Part shown: positions 33,601 to 43,710 of the stretch, piece after piece
How the letters are laid out: every line of letters starts with the position of its first letter
Position numbering within the stretch: the stretch's first letter is position 1
Source of the DNA: Norana najaformis
Taxonomy: Eukaryota; Annelida; Clitellata; Crassiclitellata; Hormogastridae
NCBI GenBank assembly: GCA_964023275.1
Contig: OZ029916.1
Coordinates: 32,910,727 to 32,974,726 of the forward strand
Direction of reading: 5' to 3'
DNA length: 64,000 nucleotides
Notes under the pieces: model-generated
Database searches by the model: none
Told to the model about the DNA's origin: nothing
Seen by the model: only the letters and a program-made list of their open reading frames with translations
Program-made: the position numbers and the translations under genes

Positions 33601-33890
33601 TTGGGTAAGTAAGTTGAAACAGGTAAGTCGTAAGTTTAGACTTGAATTGTCAGTAAGAACTGACAAAACAGAAGAGGAGGACGAAGAGGAAGATGGACAG
33701 GGGGATGGACAGGATGAATAAGAGGTGGAGGAGGATGAAGGGAAGGAAGAGAAAGAACAGATAAAGAGGATTAGGTGAAACAGAAGGAGCAGGAGTCGGA
33801 CAGAGCAACGCGGCGACGATTTATGTGGCTGTACCAGTCTGGTCTTTTACTAAAACGAATGGAAATGAAAATTTGTCAATTACAACTTGA
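33601..33890. repeat. Purine-rich (GGA/GAA) tract
   Basis: A GA-rich simple-sequence stretch, mainly 33660-33800, without a defined unit. Confidence 0.6.
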
Positions 33891-33894
33891 CTAT

Positions 33895-34224
33895 CTATTT
33901 TGTTGTTTCCTTTCTTCTTTTGTTCGTTTCTTTTTGCCGTTCTAGTTCGCATTCTAGATGTTGTTTCGTGTTCTTGATCTTATTTGTGTTCTTAATCTTA
34001 CGTGTGTTCTTAAACTTGTTTGTTTTTCTTAATCCTTGTTTGTGTTCTGCTTCTTCTTCTTCTGTCTCGCGCTGTTGCTGTTGTTGCTGTTGTTGTTGCT
34101 GTTGTTGTTGCTGTTGTTGTTGTTTTTGCTGTTGTTGTTGCTGTTGCTGTTGTTGTTGGTGATGGTGGTGGTGCTGCGGTTGTTCACGTTGTTGTCGTTG
34201 TTCTTGGATGTTTGTCTTATTCAT
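33895..34224 (-). repeat. (CAG/CAA)n tract reading as a polyglutamine ORF
   Basis: The minus strand has an ATG-started 109-residue frame (34224-33895) with a His run, about 30 Gln, an acidic EEEEAE block and NTRKIKNTNKIKNTK repeats. The DNA is a (GTT/GCT)n array (34063-34203) followed by 24-bp repeats. It could be part of a low-complexity exon. No domain, splice context or conservation is visible, so I classify it as a repeat. Confidence 0.55.
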
Positions 34225-34264
34225 CAGTAGTTGTTTTACGTTACTTCCGTTGTTGGTTTGCTAT

Positions 34265-35010
34265 ATATTCTTTCTACTCCTCTTCTTCCCCTCTATTTCC
34301 TTTTCCACCTTCTATTCTTCTTCTTCCTCAATCCTCATCTTCTCTTCCTCCTCCGCTTCTCCTCCTCCTTTTCTTCTCTTTACTCCTCCTCTTCTTTTTT
34401 CCAACTCCTCATGTTTTTCTCCTCCTTTCTTCGTCCTCCTCCTCTTTCTCTTCATCCTCTTCTCCTCCTCTTTCTCTTCATCCTCTTCTCCTCCTCTTTC
34501 TCTTCATTATTTTCTCTTCCTCTTCCTCTTTTCATCCTCTTCTCCTCCTCTTTCTCTTTATTGACTTCTCTCCCTCTTCCTCTTTTCATCCTCTTCTCCT
34601 CCTCTTTCTCTTCATTGACTTCTCTTCCTCTTTCTCTTCATCCTCTTCTCCTCCTCTTTCTCTTCATTGACTTCTCTTCCTCTTTCTCTTCATCCTGTTC
34701 TCCTCTTCTTTCTCTTCATTGACTTCTCCTCCTCTTTCTCTTCATCCTCTTCTTCTCCTCTTCCTCGCCTCCTCTTTCTCATCCTCCGGTCCTCCTCTTC
34801 TGCATGTATTTCTCTATTCGCCTTCACCTTTTCTTTTAAAATTGCGTTCTCCGCAGTTGCGTTTTTTCTTGCTGCGTCTCCTGTTGACTCTTTCTTGTTT
34901 TCTTCTTTTTATTCTCCTTGCCTACTTCTCTCTTCTCTCTTCTTCCGTCTCCTCCCTTTTCCTGTTTTCTTTGCCATCATCCTTCCCTCATTTCCCTTGT
35001 CCAGTCTGTC
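34265..35010. repeat. Polypyrimidine minisatellite (about 54-bp units)
   Basis: TCCTCTTTCTCTTCATTGAC and TCATCCTCTTCTCCTCCTC alternate in imperfect 50-60 bp units between 34436 and 34775. Frames of up to 216 residues (Ser/Leu/Phe) are artefacts. Confidence 0.9.
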
Positions 35011-35019
35011 ATAAGCGTC

Positions 35020-35070
35020 AATGTTTTTTCTGCATTTATATAGCGCATTTAAAGAAATCCACTTTTAGCA
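35020..35070 (-). mobile_element. LINE/SINE 3' end
   Basis: GCATTTATATAGCGCATTTAA is the reverse of the standard terminus; no microsatellite tail is left. Confidence 0.65.
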
Positions 35071-35149
35071 TTCTGTTTTATCTTATTCTTCTAAACGTTT
35101 ACTCATTCTCTTCTTTCTCAAGTCGACTTTAGTGGCCAAAATCTCACGG

Positions 35150-35215
35150 TAGGTGAGACAGTCTGTTGGTCAGCTTGCGAAACTACTAACCCACAAGAAT
35201 GGAGTTCAAATGCCT
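35150..35215 (+). mobile_element. Possible tRNA-like SINE head
   Basis: TGGTCAGCTTGCGAAAC and GGAGTTCAAATGCCTGCC lie in A-box/B-box order. The B box is imperfect. No body match was found. Confidence 0.3.
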
Positions 35216-35814
35216 GCCTGGGCAGAAAGATCGATCAAGATTTCTGTTTCATCATCACCTTTAAAAGGGGGGTTTCTTCAACACACTACTGATGGAAAGA
35301 TCATATTGCTAGGAAGTGGATTGGCCTGTATACTGAGGCTAAGAAAATTAAGTCGCTATAACTACATACACATGAGTTGGTTTACTGAGGAGAGTCCTCC
35401 AGATATACTGAGAAGTCGCAATGAAATTTTGCTATTCGCGTTATATAATTACATTACGATAAGCCGCAACAACAATTTCCTGTAATTCTAGATACAACTA
35501 TCGTACTCTAGTAGACCACTGTAGCACTTTTTTTTACAAAAGTATGGTAGAACATAGCTGCCATTTTCAGATGCAGCTGTGAAAGGCCATTGTAGCTATT
35601 TAAGGAAAAAACTCATCATATGCCAGATAGTTTGACACACTGGCTGCAGCTACGGTAGGCAGCGTTTAGCAGACAAAACCACCAGAATTTTGTTGCCATT
35701 TCCCGATATAGCTACAGTAGCCCGGTGTGGTCACTTCGATTTCGTTCTCGGTCCACTTCATCGAAGGGCCTATAGAACAATTCTGAATTGTCTGCAACAT
35801 TGAAAAGCCTACGG
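35216..35814. other. No gene recognised
   Basis: Unique DNA with several GTAGCTA/TAGCTAC-type words (35575-35720). No coding motif was seen. Confidence 0.45.
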
Positions 35815-35970
35815 CAGATCAGCGCCGCCATATTGTCGGCTCTTCAACGCCCATGCGCGCGGCGATATCTTTCTACGACCCTCTTGTGCTCTTGCCACGT
35901 CGTTAGGCAAACTGTCGTACCGGAGCGCTGCATTACATGGCGCGATATAAGCGCCTCTAGCGGGCAAAAG
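35815..35970 (+). promoter_or_regulatory. Candidate CpG promoter / 5' non-coding exon
   Basis: CAGCGCCGCCATATTG contains a YY1-type GCCGCCAT, CCATGCGCGC an NRF1-like site, in a CpG-rich 150-bp block. The sequence AAAA|GTAAGT at 35970 is a near-consensus 5' splice site. The frame through it (35788-35973) has no ATG, so any exon would be non-coding. Downstream exons were not found. Confidence 0.3.
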
Positions 35971-36239
35971 TAAGTTGCAAATACAAGAAGCTACAAGCGC
36001 GCCATTCGTAAATCTCCGAATACGATCGGTGCCGGGCGCAGTAAGACCAGAGGCAGGTTGGTAGAAGGATGGGCGAGGGATTTGCTTGGAGGGATGTTTT
36101 GGAGATTGAGGGGAAGACGAGAATAGGCGACAAACGGGACTAGAAATTCATCTGAAAGAAACTGAAGAACAGTTCTCGATCAGCGAATTTAAGACTCGAC
36201 AGTTTCGCGAGGATTTATCTGCCTAGACGGAGCGGAGAA

Positions 36240-36530
36240 AGTGGGAAGGAGGAGGAGTAGGAGGAGCAAAAAGAGGAATATTAAGAGAAGGAGGAAGTCT
36301 AATAAGAACATTCAGAAGAGGAGAAGGTGGCTGACGAATGAGAAAAATAAAAGGATAAGGTGGAACAGAACTGAGATAGTAAAAAAGGAGAAGAGTACAA
36401 CCACATAGAATACGAATAGGAGAAGGAGCAAGAAGAGGAGGCTGAGATAAAGAGGAGGATAAGGAAGTGAAGAGGGGAAGAGCAGCATATGAATAAAAAG
36501 AAGGAGGAAGACGCAGAGGACTACGAAGCG
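36240..36530. repeat. Purine-rich (GGA/GAAG) tract
   Basis: A strand-asymmetric A/G-rich stretch similar to 33160-33800, without clear units. Confidence 0.7.
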
Positions 36531-37117
36531 GACAAAGTATAGGTCAATTCTGCTTGACCATCTGTCGCATATTGAGAAGGGTCAGAACGACCTTTCATCC
36601 TTAAGTCCTTCTGTCCATCCATTTCACCGTCAGTCTTGCATGGAGGGATGTTATAGCATAATTTTTTTGCCTCATTTGATAACTGCTCACTGCTGGCGAC
36701 TCCTGGTTTATGCGGAAGGGACGAAGGTGCAGTCCTTGTGCGCCGTAAATCTGCGGCCTGGAGCCACGAATAAATACTGACCCCAGTTTCGACGTTCCCT
36801 TTACCCCGGACGATAGGTTAACGAGGAGGCGACATTCGTCTCTGACGCAGAGACGTAACCTGCGGCGCGTTGACGTCCACTTTTAATACGTCGCAGGTGG
36901 CGCTAGAGTCGTTTACGAACTCGCAATTGGTAGCTCGATATGTGTGCCCGTGTCCAGTCTTAAGATTAAAGTTTGGCCACAGACACTAGTCCAGAAAGAA
37001 CGTTCGTATAACAAGACTGTGATTCGAATCCTTGGCCTTTCTCAGCATCTTCTCTATAAGCTTTTAAAACTATTCTTTCCTATTGTGGATTTGTCCTGTC
37101 GTATCGGAAGCGTCTCT
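36531..37117. other. No gene recognised
   Basis: 36700-36930 is CpG-containing unique DNA with GAGACGTAACC and GTTGACGTCC words. No open frame has motifs. Confidence 0.45.
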
Positions 37118-37175
37118 AAGGCGTTTCTTTCAAAAAGGCGCTGTATAAATTAATGATTACAATTACAAATTACAA
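37118..37175 (+). mobile_element. LINE/SINE 3' end with (ATTACA)n tail
   Basis: AAGGCGTTTCTTTCAAAAAG, GGCGCTGTATAAAT, then GATTACAATTACAAATTACA. Confidence 0.8.
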
Positions 37176-37179
37176 AGAG

Positions 37180-37670
37180 CCCGTTATGTCGTTGGTCGGT
37201 CTGAACAAATTAGTCTTGCGCGTCATTTTTTCTAAGAGCAGAGATCATTCAGGCTGCAGCGGATCGGTCAGATTCGTGCATGGCTCTAAGCGGCTGACTT
37301 CCCGCATGATTAGTCGAGCTGCTGACAGGCCGGACACGACGGTCTTGGTAATCTGATGACGGGCTTGGACGGCAGCTCGTTCGGAGATTAGACGCCAACG
37401 AAGAGAACCCGCCTTCCGTTGATTAGAGTACAACTAGGTAGCCATCCATTGCCTGCGAAGTTCATATAATGACGACGGCGTCGCTGAAAGGCGCTTAACT
37501 AAGCGATAAGCGAAGGGCTCGGCGTCGCTAGGGAATCGATCTGACAGGCGGATAAGTGATGCGGGTGACGAACGCCTAATCATCGATCTCACTGCGTTCG
37601 ACAGCGGTGTCCGCTTAATTTGGCCACATTCGGCGAAATATCCGATGACAATCGATCATTTTACGATCGA
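37180..37670. promoter_or_regulatory. Candidate cis-regulatory module
   Basis: Non-repetitive and CpG-containing. Sites: TAATC/GATTA at 37308, 37349, 37386, 37421 and 37577 (K50-homeodomain type); ATCGAT at 37535, 37582 and 37651, two of them in the Onecut form AATCGAT; GATAA at 37505 and 37551. Three exact ATCGAT hexamers in 125 bp is well above chance. It lies between a LINE end and a (GTAT)n array. No target is visible. Confidence 0.3.
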
Positions 37671-37740
37671 CACCCGTCACCAGCAGAAGCCATGGACTGA
37701 ATGCACAGTGGCGGATCAATCATGTTTTCAATGGGAACAA

Positions 37741-37890
37741 GTATGTATACAGGTATTGTATGTATGTATGTATGTCTGTGTATGTTGTATGTATGTATGT
37801 ATGTATGTATGTATGTATGTGCATGCCTGTATGCATGTATTTATGTATGTATGTATGTATGTGTATGTATGTATGTTATGTGTGTATTTA
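37741..37890. repeat. (GTAT)n array
   Basis: Imperfect GTAT tetranucleotides directly abutting the LINE 3' tail at 37898; probably an expanded extension of that tail. Confidence 0.9.
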
Positions 37891-37897
37891 TGTATTT

Positions 37898-38275
37898 ATC
37901 GTAATCGTAATCAAAAACTTATAAAGCGCCACTTCAAGATAAAACTCATCAGAGGCGCTCCCGGCCCAATTTCCCAAAACTAATGGGGAATAACACGGTC
38001 TTCAAACGCTTGCGGAAAAGAGATGGAGTAGGAGAGAGGAATTCCCGCCTAAGGTCACCAGGCAGGTTGTTCCAAGAGGCAGGGCCAACAACGGCGAAGC
38101 TGGGACGCTGTGCAGTAGTAGTGCGAGCCATAGGAACTACCAGGTCTCCCTGGACTGTCGATCGCAACAGTCGGCGGCCAGGGACAGAAGAAACAGGGAC
38201 ACAGAGCTCCCTTAGATAAATAGGTGCACTGCCAACAAGGCAGCTGAGCACAAGGGCCAGAATTTTAAACTTCAT
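37898..38275 (-). mobile_element. LINE relic: RT C-terminal 108-residue open frame with full 3' end and (GATTAC)n tail
   Basis: Minus strand 38275-37949 is open: LSCLVGSAPIYLRELCVPVS, RRLLRSTVQGDLVVPMART, then SFAVVGPASWNNLPGDLRR and SLFRKRLKTVLF. The 3' UTR carries AGCGCC...GGCGCT, TTATAAG and GATTAC repeats at 37898-37912. The intact frame suggests fairly recent insertion. Same family as 12130-12718. Confidence 0.92.
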
Positions 38276-38450
38276 TTATGTATGTATGTGTGTATGTATG
38301 TATGTTTTTGTGCATCCATTCATGCTGTATGTATGCAAGCACGAATGTATGTATGTGTATACGTATGTTTATATATATTTGTATGTATATGTAGGCATAT
38401 ATGTATGTATCTGAGCTTTTGTATAGCGCACTGAAGGACCTTCCACAAGT
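38276..38450 (-). mobile_element. (CATA)n tail and worn 3' end of a second element
   Basis: TATG repeats (38276-38412) lead to TTTTGTATAGCGCACTG at 38417, the reverse of a terminus. The two LINE ends are thus arranged in series, each behind a TATG array. Confidence 0.7.
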
Positions 38451-39050
38451 GACCTTGACCTTTTCTCTGCGTTTCTCAGATGATCCTTTTAGTTTTCCAG
38501 TTTTCATGGTCTCTGTCTAGTTCATTACCAGTTAGTTAGCTTAGCTTTCCAGTTTCATCGTGATATTATAAGTTAACATTATAAGTTAAGTAGACAACTC
38601 TCGCTACAGCGGCTTTGGTACGAATATATTGACGTGACCCTAACCTGAATAGGGCATATCCGGATTGCTTTACCCTAGATCCGCCATTGGCTGAATATAT
38701 GCCCTTGCTGGCTTTGCTGGGCGGCTGGTTCGGTTAGTAGGACACTTTCCAAAGTGGAGCCAGTGCAAGGTCTGCGTGGCATTCAACAAGGCGTCGAATA
38801 TTGCATGAAAGGTTGATGTTATGGCTAGGAACTAAAAACACAGACAGTATAGAAACTCCCTGTGGAGTTTTAAGGGATTCATTTTACCCTCCTGCTTCCG
38901 ACAGTTAATGCTACCGTCCTATTGTCCACGACGCATTTGATCCCTGTTCTAATCTACACGTACCGAGTTCCAGTCTAAGGTGCGACTTGCAGGAGGAAAC
39001 TTGACCATCTCTTGTTTAGGCTTCTTTTAAAGACACAATTAGCCTCTCCC
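38451..39050. other. No gene recognised
   Basis: Unique DNA. GGGCATATCCGG (38649) and ATATATGCCC (38693) form a loose inverted pair. Confidence 0.45.
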
Positions 39051-39057
39051 TCTATAC

Positions 39058-39300
39058 TGAGCTGGTTTGCTACATTGGTTAAAGAGTACGCCAAGTCGCC
39101 TCTAGGCAAGAAGATGCCGGTTCGCATACCCATAGTGGCTGTATTTTAGAGATTTTAATCACGGTTTAGCAAGGTCCGTACACGGGAACCTTGAGTGACG
39201 CGGTGCCCATTTAAACGGGCAGCGGTGGTGAAGGATTTCACCCGATAAATTCATTTTAAAATGAGTAGGTCGCTATAGAAAACATGTACATTTACATTTA
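39058..39300 (+). mobile_element. tRNA-headed SINE, family B, near full length
   Basis: Head GAGCTGGTTTGCTACATTGG (A box) and GCCGGTTCGCATACCC (B box). The body shares ACACGGGAACCTTGAGTG, GGCGGTG-CCCATTTAAACGG and CGATAAATTCATT with 41215-41420. A (TTTACA)n end follows TCGCTATAGAAAACATG. Confidence 0.85.
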
Positions 39301-39384
39301 CAGTATATATAGTGCGGTTCGCCAGTTGTATAATTCGCCTGATGTGTGATCCATCTTTTGTGATGCCAGCCTCTCGTGGCTCAA

Positions 39385-39560
39385 TCTAATCTAATCTAAT
39401 AACTACTATAACGCCGTTATAGGAGTGCAAAAGGCTTCAGTCGATGGTCGCTTCAAGTGCAATCGCAATCAAAAGTAAGGTTCCGTTGGAGAAGCCCGCT
39501 AGGAAACCGATAGGCTAGTGAAACCAGAAATCAGGCTGCGGTGGGTAAACAAGTTGAAAC
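39385..39560 (-). mobile_element. LINE 3' end, TTAGA family
   Basis: Minus strand: TTACCCACCGCAGCCTGATT, CTTGAAGCGACCATCGACTG, AACGGCGTTATAGTAG, then TTAGATTAGATTAGATTG. Best match to the 26920-27255 copy. Confidence 0.82.
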
Positions 39561-39650
39561 AAACAAGTTTCAAGTTAAATAAGTTTAAGCTTTGATCAGA
39601 ATGACAGAATGCACAAAAACTGGGCCGTGAATTTCAGTCAGTTAAGACGG

Positions 39651-39722
39651 GGTCTGTTAGCACATGGTCTGTTAACACATGGTCTGTTAGCACATAGTCT
39701 GTTAACACATGGTCTGTTAGCC
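39651..39722. repeat. 15-bp tandem repeat (30-bp higher-order unit)
   Basis: GGTCTGTTAGCACAT and GGTCTGTTAACACAT alternate at 39651, 39666, 39681, 39696 and 39711. Alternation of AGC and AAC implies amplification as a 30-bp dimer. Confidence 0.92.
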
Positions 39723-40768
39723 GTTCCGCTTCCAATCATCTTTTAACGCCCTTGATCGACAATCCAATCCCATGCCCTGCACTTACGTCAATACTAAGCC
39801 ACCTGGGCGCTCTAGTTTCTAAATCCGAAGATTACCTACCACGCAGAATAATAACCCAAAAGAAATGCAATTATGAGCGAACTTCGGCTTTCGTTTTAAA
39901 CCAGTCTACCGGCTACTCAACAGTTTTCTTCGCACTCATCGATTTTGCATCAATCATTTTTCCAATGCCCGCTGGCCACAGTCCATGTTGCACTTATACG
40001 GCAAACAATTTATCGCTTCGCAATACTCTGTCAGACGCTTGTTTGGAGTAGTGGTGGGTCAGTTAAACTTACATGTATACAGAATCGATATCGCGATATT
40101 CAGAGAAGCCGAAACCTACACCGAAGTCGATATTCGGAAAACCGAAAGATACAAAAAAAATGAAAAACCGACAAAACTGAAAAGTCGGTATTCGCAGAAT
40201 GCAAATATCAAAGTTTCTCACATACTGTAGATGTTCCTCGTATACTGAAATTTCTTAACATTTTGAAAGTTTCGATATTGACTGATAGCCTGCGTACCAC
40301 CATTGAAAAAAAACAACGATGTCTTAAATATATATGAAGGGAAGAAATAATAGTAGCGTGCCTTCTGTATGCTTTTAGCAAATGACGCACGTCATACATT
40401 AAAGAAGATTGCTTAATAAGTATGCTAGAGACGTTGCGTCGTGCACTTGAGCCGCGTTAGATGCAATCATTTTATATTAGTTTTTAATTGCAAAATTTTT
40501 CGGACGACGAATAAACGAAGACTTTTTGGGCAAATATTAGACAAACGTATTGTTCTATAGTATTAAAGATGCCATTCAATAAATTGCTTTATTCCGTATG
40601 AGCCGTCGTGTAGAAAACCAAAGAAATTTTAATTAAGAAATGAGAAGACAGTTGACACAAAATGCAATTTTAACTTTAATATACAAATTTATTACAGTAA
40701 AAAACCACTTGGTTGCAAAGTGTAAACGCACAACAGTAGGTCGGACTAAAAACTTGAAGCATAACACG

Positions 40769-40785
<17 letters not shown>
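39723..40785. other. No gene; CCGAAA-rich repeat at 40085-40195
   Basis: 40085-40195 carries ATATCGCGATAT (40088-40099) followed by ACCGAAA/GTCGGTAT words. Similar sequence with the same palindrome lies at 40833-40880. The rest is unique AT-rich DNA. Confidence 0.55.
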
Positions 40786-40807
<22 letters not shown>

Positions 40808-40880
40808 GAAACGAAAACTGATACCGATAGCGATATCGCGATATTTAGAAAAAAGAAGCTGAAACCGAACTGACTTTTTA
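40767..40880. repeat. (CA)n followed by second ATATCGCGATAT repeat copy
   Basis: (CA)n at 40767-40805, then ACTGATACCGATAGCG and the palindrome at 40833-40844, with AGAA-AAG--GAAACCGAAC matching 40101-40117. Confidence 0.7.
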
Positions 40881-40990
40881 AACAACGAGAAAAATACAGC
40901 AAACCTATACTGACTTAAACAACCGATGCAAACCCAGCTCTATCTTGGATTCGGCATAGCGTTCACACATTTAGGATGATGTCGGGGCTA

Positions 40991-41425
40991 CTGGCCTGGT
41001 TAGCTACACTAAAGCGTACATCAAGGCACTACACTTGGTCTGACACACATTGACGTCACAATCGTCGCCATGGTATCTCAGCTGGCCTGGTTATCTACAT
41101 TGGTTAAAGAGTACATCAAGGCGCCTCACTTGGCCTGGCACACATTGACGTCACAATCGTCGCCATGGTATCTCAGCTGGCCTGGTTAGCTACATTGGTT
41201 AAAGCGTACGTCAAGGCACCTCTGCGCGTGAGAATGCCGGTTCGCATATTGGCTATTAATTCAGAGATTTAAATCTCTGGTTGACACAATCCTTACACGG
41301 GGACCTTAAATGGCGTGGCGCCCATTCAAACGGACAGCGGTGATGAAGGATCCCACTCGATAAATTCATTGAAAAATGAACAGGGTCGAAACCATACGGT
41401 CGTTATTGAAAACACGTACAGTTCG
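40991..41425 (+). mobile_element. SINE family B with tandemly repeated head
   Basis: CTGGCCTGGTTAGCTACA starts at 40991, 41082 and 41177 (periods 91 and 95 bp). The first two units each carry ATTGACGTCACAATCGTCGC. Only the third continues into the B box (GCCGGTTCGCATATTGG) and the body shared with 39058-39300. The element ends at TCGTTATTGAAAACACGTAC. Confidence 0.85.
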
Positions 41426-41880
41426 TTAGTCATACGCATTAATTTTTAACTGGGCTCTTGAAATCGTTCCGTTTACATTTTCTAAGTTCATTCGTTCTGT
41501 TAATTTTTGTAGCGCTACTTCGAAATATTCTGTCCACCTTTCGTTTGTTTCGTTTTTCGATGCGTTGGACAATACAGAATTACATTTTAAAAATTTTCTA
41601 GTATGAGTTTCATTCGTCGCTGGTGACCAATAAAATGACTTGAATTGACGTAATTTCTTCTTGGAGAAACATGTAGAACACTGAAATTAAGATGAAATGG
41701 CTTTCTACCACTAGGTGTGTGTTCCACTGACCAGGGTCACAGGGTCACTGAAATCATATTTTACCAACCAACACTTAAACACTGGTCTCTTGCGCCGGAT
41801 ATATAAATGCAGGTAGCACTTCCAAGTGAAGTCCAAGTTGGCGCTCTACAAGTATTATGAATAATTGAAAGAAAGACCGA
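41426..41880. other. No gene recognised
   Basis: Unique AT-rich DNA; nothing supported. Confidence 0.5.
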
Positions 41881-42320
41881 GCAAACGAACGAACGAACGA
41901 AAAAATTAACGAATGAATGAACCGTTGAATATACAGGCCCCCTTCCTGTATGTGTGTATGTATGTCTGTTTTTGCATATATGCATGTACATGTGTGTGTA
42001 TGTCTGGGTTTGTATGTCTGCATGTACATGTATGTGTGTGTGTGTGTATGTGTGTATGCGTGTGTGTGTGTGATGTATTGGCGTGTGAAGGAGAGAGCCG
42101 AAGAATTCGTTTATCGTTCCAATCGAGAAAGCTTTGCTGTACGATCGTCAGAAATGAGACAATTTTCCTATTACCTGTGGATACAGCGATCCATCTCCTC
42201 TGTCATGCTCATGACGTGCGTCAGCATATTCGTGTGAGTGAAAGAGGCAGACAGACAGACAAACATACACACAGGCAGACAAACAGACACACAGACAGAC
42301 AAACAGACACACAGACAGAG
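41881..42320. repeat. Simple repeats: (AACG)n, (GTAT)n/(GT)n, (GACA)n
   Basis: (AACG)n at 41883-41902, GTAT/GTGT at 41948-42072 and GACA/ACAG at 42246-42320. 42075-42240 between them is unique with no motif. Confidence 0.85.
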
Positions 42321-42655
42321 ACGTGCCCATAACGTGATTTGGGCGTTATGCTAGAATTACTGTTTAAATTAATGGATTATGTCACGAAAGATTTTCGTCT
42401 GTTTTATCCACAACAAGCCCATCAGGGCGAATTATACGAATCTTCACAACACGAGGTAATAAATAGAACTAATATACAGCGGCGTTGAATTGAATCAGCC
42501 ATGTTCCTCCCTTCGGAACCTCCCTTCATAATTTCTTCCCATCTAAATTTGATCTATCTACCCTTTGTTTCCCCTCCTCTCTCCATTCCCTCTCATCGCT
42601 TATGGTATCTGCCTGAGAACTTGTTATAAAAATATTTGGAGTCTAGGCACATGAA
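42321..42655. other. No gene recognised
   Basis: Unique sequence, C/T-rich at 42500-42600. Confidence 0.5.
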
Positions 42656-42998
42656 TGTAGATATGTATGCATGCATATATGAATGTACGCATATGTATAT
42701 GTATGTGTGTATGCATATATGTATGTATATGTGTATATGTATATGTTTGTGGATTTATGCATGTTTGCATATATATATAAATATATATGTATGTGTTTCT
42801 GTATGTATGTGTGTATGTATGTATGTATGTATGAAAGTATGTGTATGTATGTTTTTGTATGCATGCATATATGAATGTGTGCATATGTATATGTATATGT
42901 GTATTCATATGTGTATGTATATGTGTGTGTATGTGTTTATGTATTTATGTATGTATGAGTGTGTGTGTGTTATGTATGTGTGTATGCATATATGTATG

Positions 42999-43032
<34 letters not shown>

Positions 43033-43140
43033 GGCAGGTAGATAGGTAGATAGATAGATAGGTAGGTAGGTAGGTAGGTAGGTAGGTAGGTAGGTAGGTA
43101 GGTAGGTAGGTAGGTAGGCAGGCAAGTAGGTAGGTATGTA
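42656..43140. repeat. (GTAT)n array merging into (GTAG)n
   Basis: Imperfect GTAT units to 43030, then almost pure GGTA to about 43130. All long open frames here on both strands are array translations. Confidence 0.95.
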
Positions 43141-43540
43141 TGCAAGATTGTACATGGCGATGATCTTGGCTACTCTCTCTGTTTGGTCGGCCGCATGTAT
43201 CTTTCACTATCCAGCAACGCCCCATCGCCGTAAAATGCAGATGGAGGAAAGAAATGAGGCGTAGTTGCTGGATCCGCCAGTGCTTCGAGGGTGGATGGTC
43301 GTGCCTTCTCAGTGGTTCGGACTTCAACGTGAAAGTTCCTTCCTCGACTTTTGCATCTTCCCTGGCTACCTTTTATAAAAGCTTGAAAACTGCAGGCTGG
43401 TGCTTCTGAACAACATTCAAGCACTGAATGAATGTTAGTATTCTCATACTGCATGCGAGTAAGTAAGCGTGATTCTACCACCTTCGAATAGCACGAAACG
43501 GGTTTCGTGCGTTACATAACGACTTTACTATTGTGCATTT
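43141..43540. other. No confirmed gene; 103-residue minus-strand frame
   Basis: The minus-strand frame at 43170-43481 has an ATG and a TATAAAAG about 100 bp inside it, but no recognisable domain. GC content is higher than in the flanks. Confidence 0.4.
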
Positions 43541-43710
43541 GAAGGTTCAAAAGGCGCTATACAATTATTCAGAGACCAATAGTCAAATAATAGATATACA
43601 GAAGCATGCATACACACATTATACACACATACACATACACATACAATCATACAAATATGCCTACATACATACTCATACAATCACATAAACATACATACAC
43701 TCATACTTGG
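43541..43710 (+). mobile_element. LINE/SINE 3' end with (ACAT)n tail
   Basis: TTCAAAAGGCGCTATACAATT at 43547 is followed by ACACAT/ACATAC repeats from 43608 to 43710. Confidence 0.7.

Noticed and set aside
34020-34722. Overlapping 163-216-residue Ser/Leu/Phe frames, superficially membrane-like
   Set aside because: Pure translation of the polypyrimidine minisatellite in several frames at once.
35788-35973. Frame resembling a mitochondrial targeting sequence (Arg/Ser/Ala-rich N-terminus)
   Set aside because: No ATG starts it; the apparent Met is a TTG codon. CpG-rich DNA readily gives Arg/Ala-rich translations.
39651-39722. CRISPR-like regularly spaced repeats
   Set aside because: Units are contiguous 15-bp tandem repeats without spacers, in an animal genome.
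40088-40844. ATATCGCGATAT palindrome pair as a regulatory operator
   Set aside because: Both copies are embedded in the same CCGAAA-rich repeat, so the palindrome is shared by descent of the repeat, not by independent regulatory use.
43170-43481. 103-residue minus-strand frame with ATG
   Set aside because: No domain, no supportive splice or codon signal; insufficient to call a gene.
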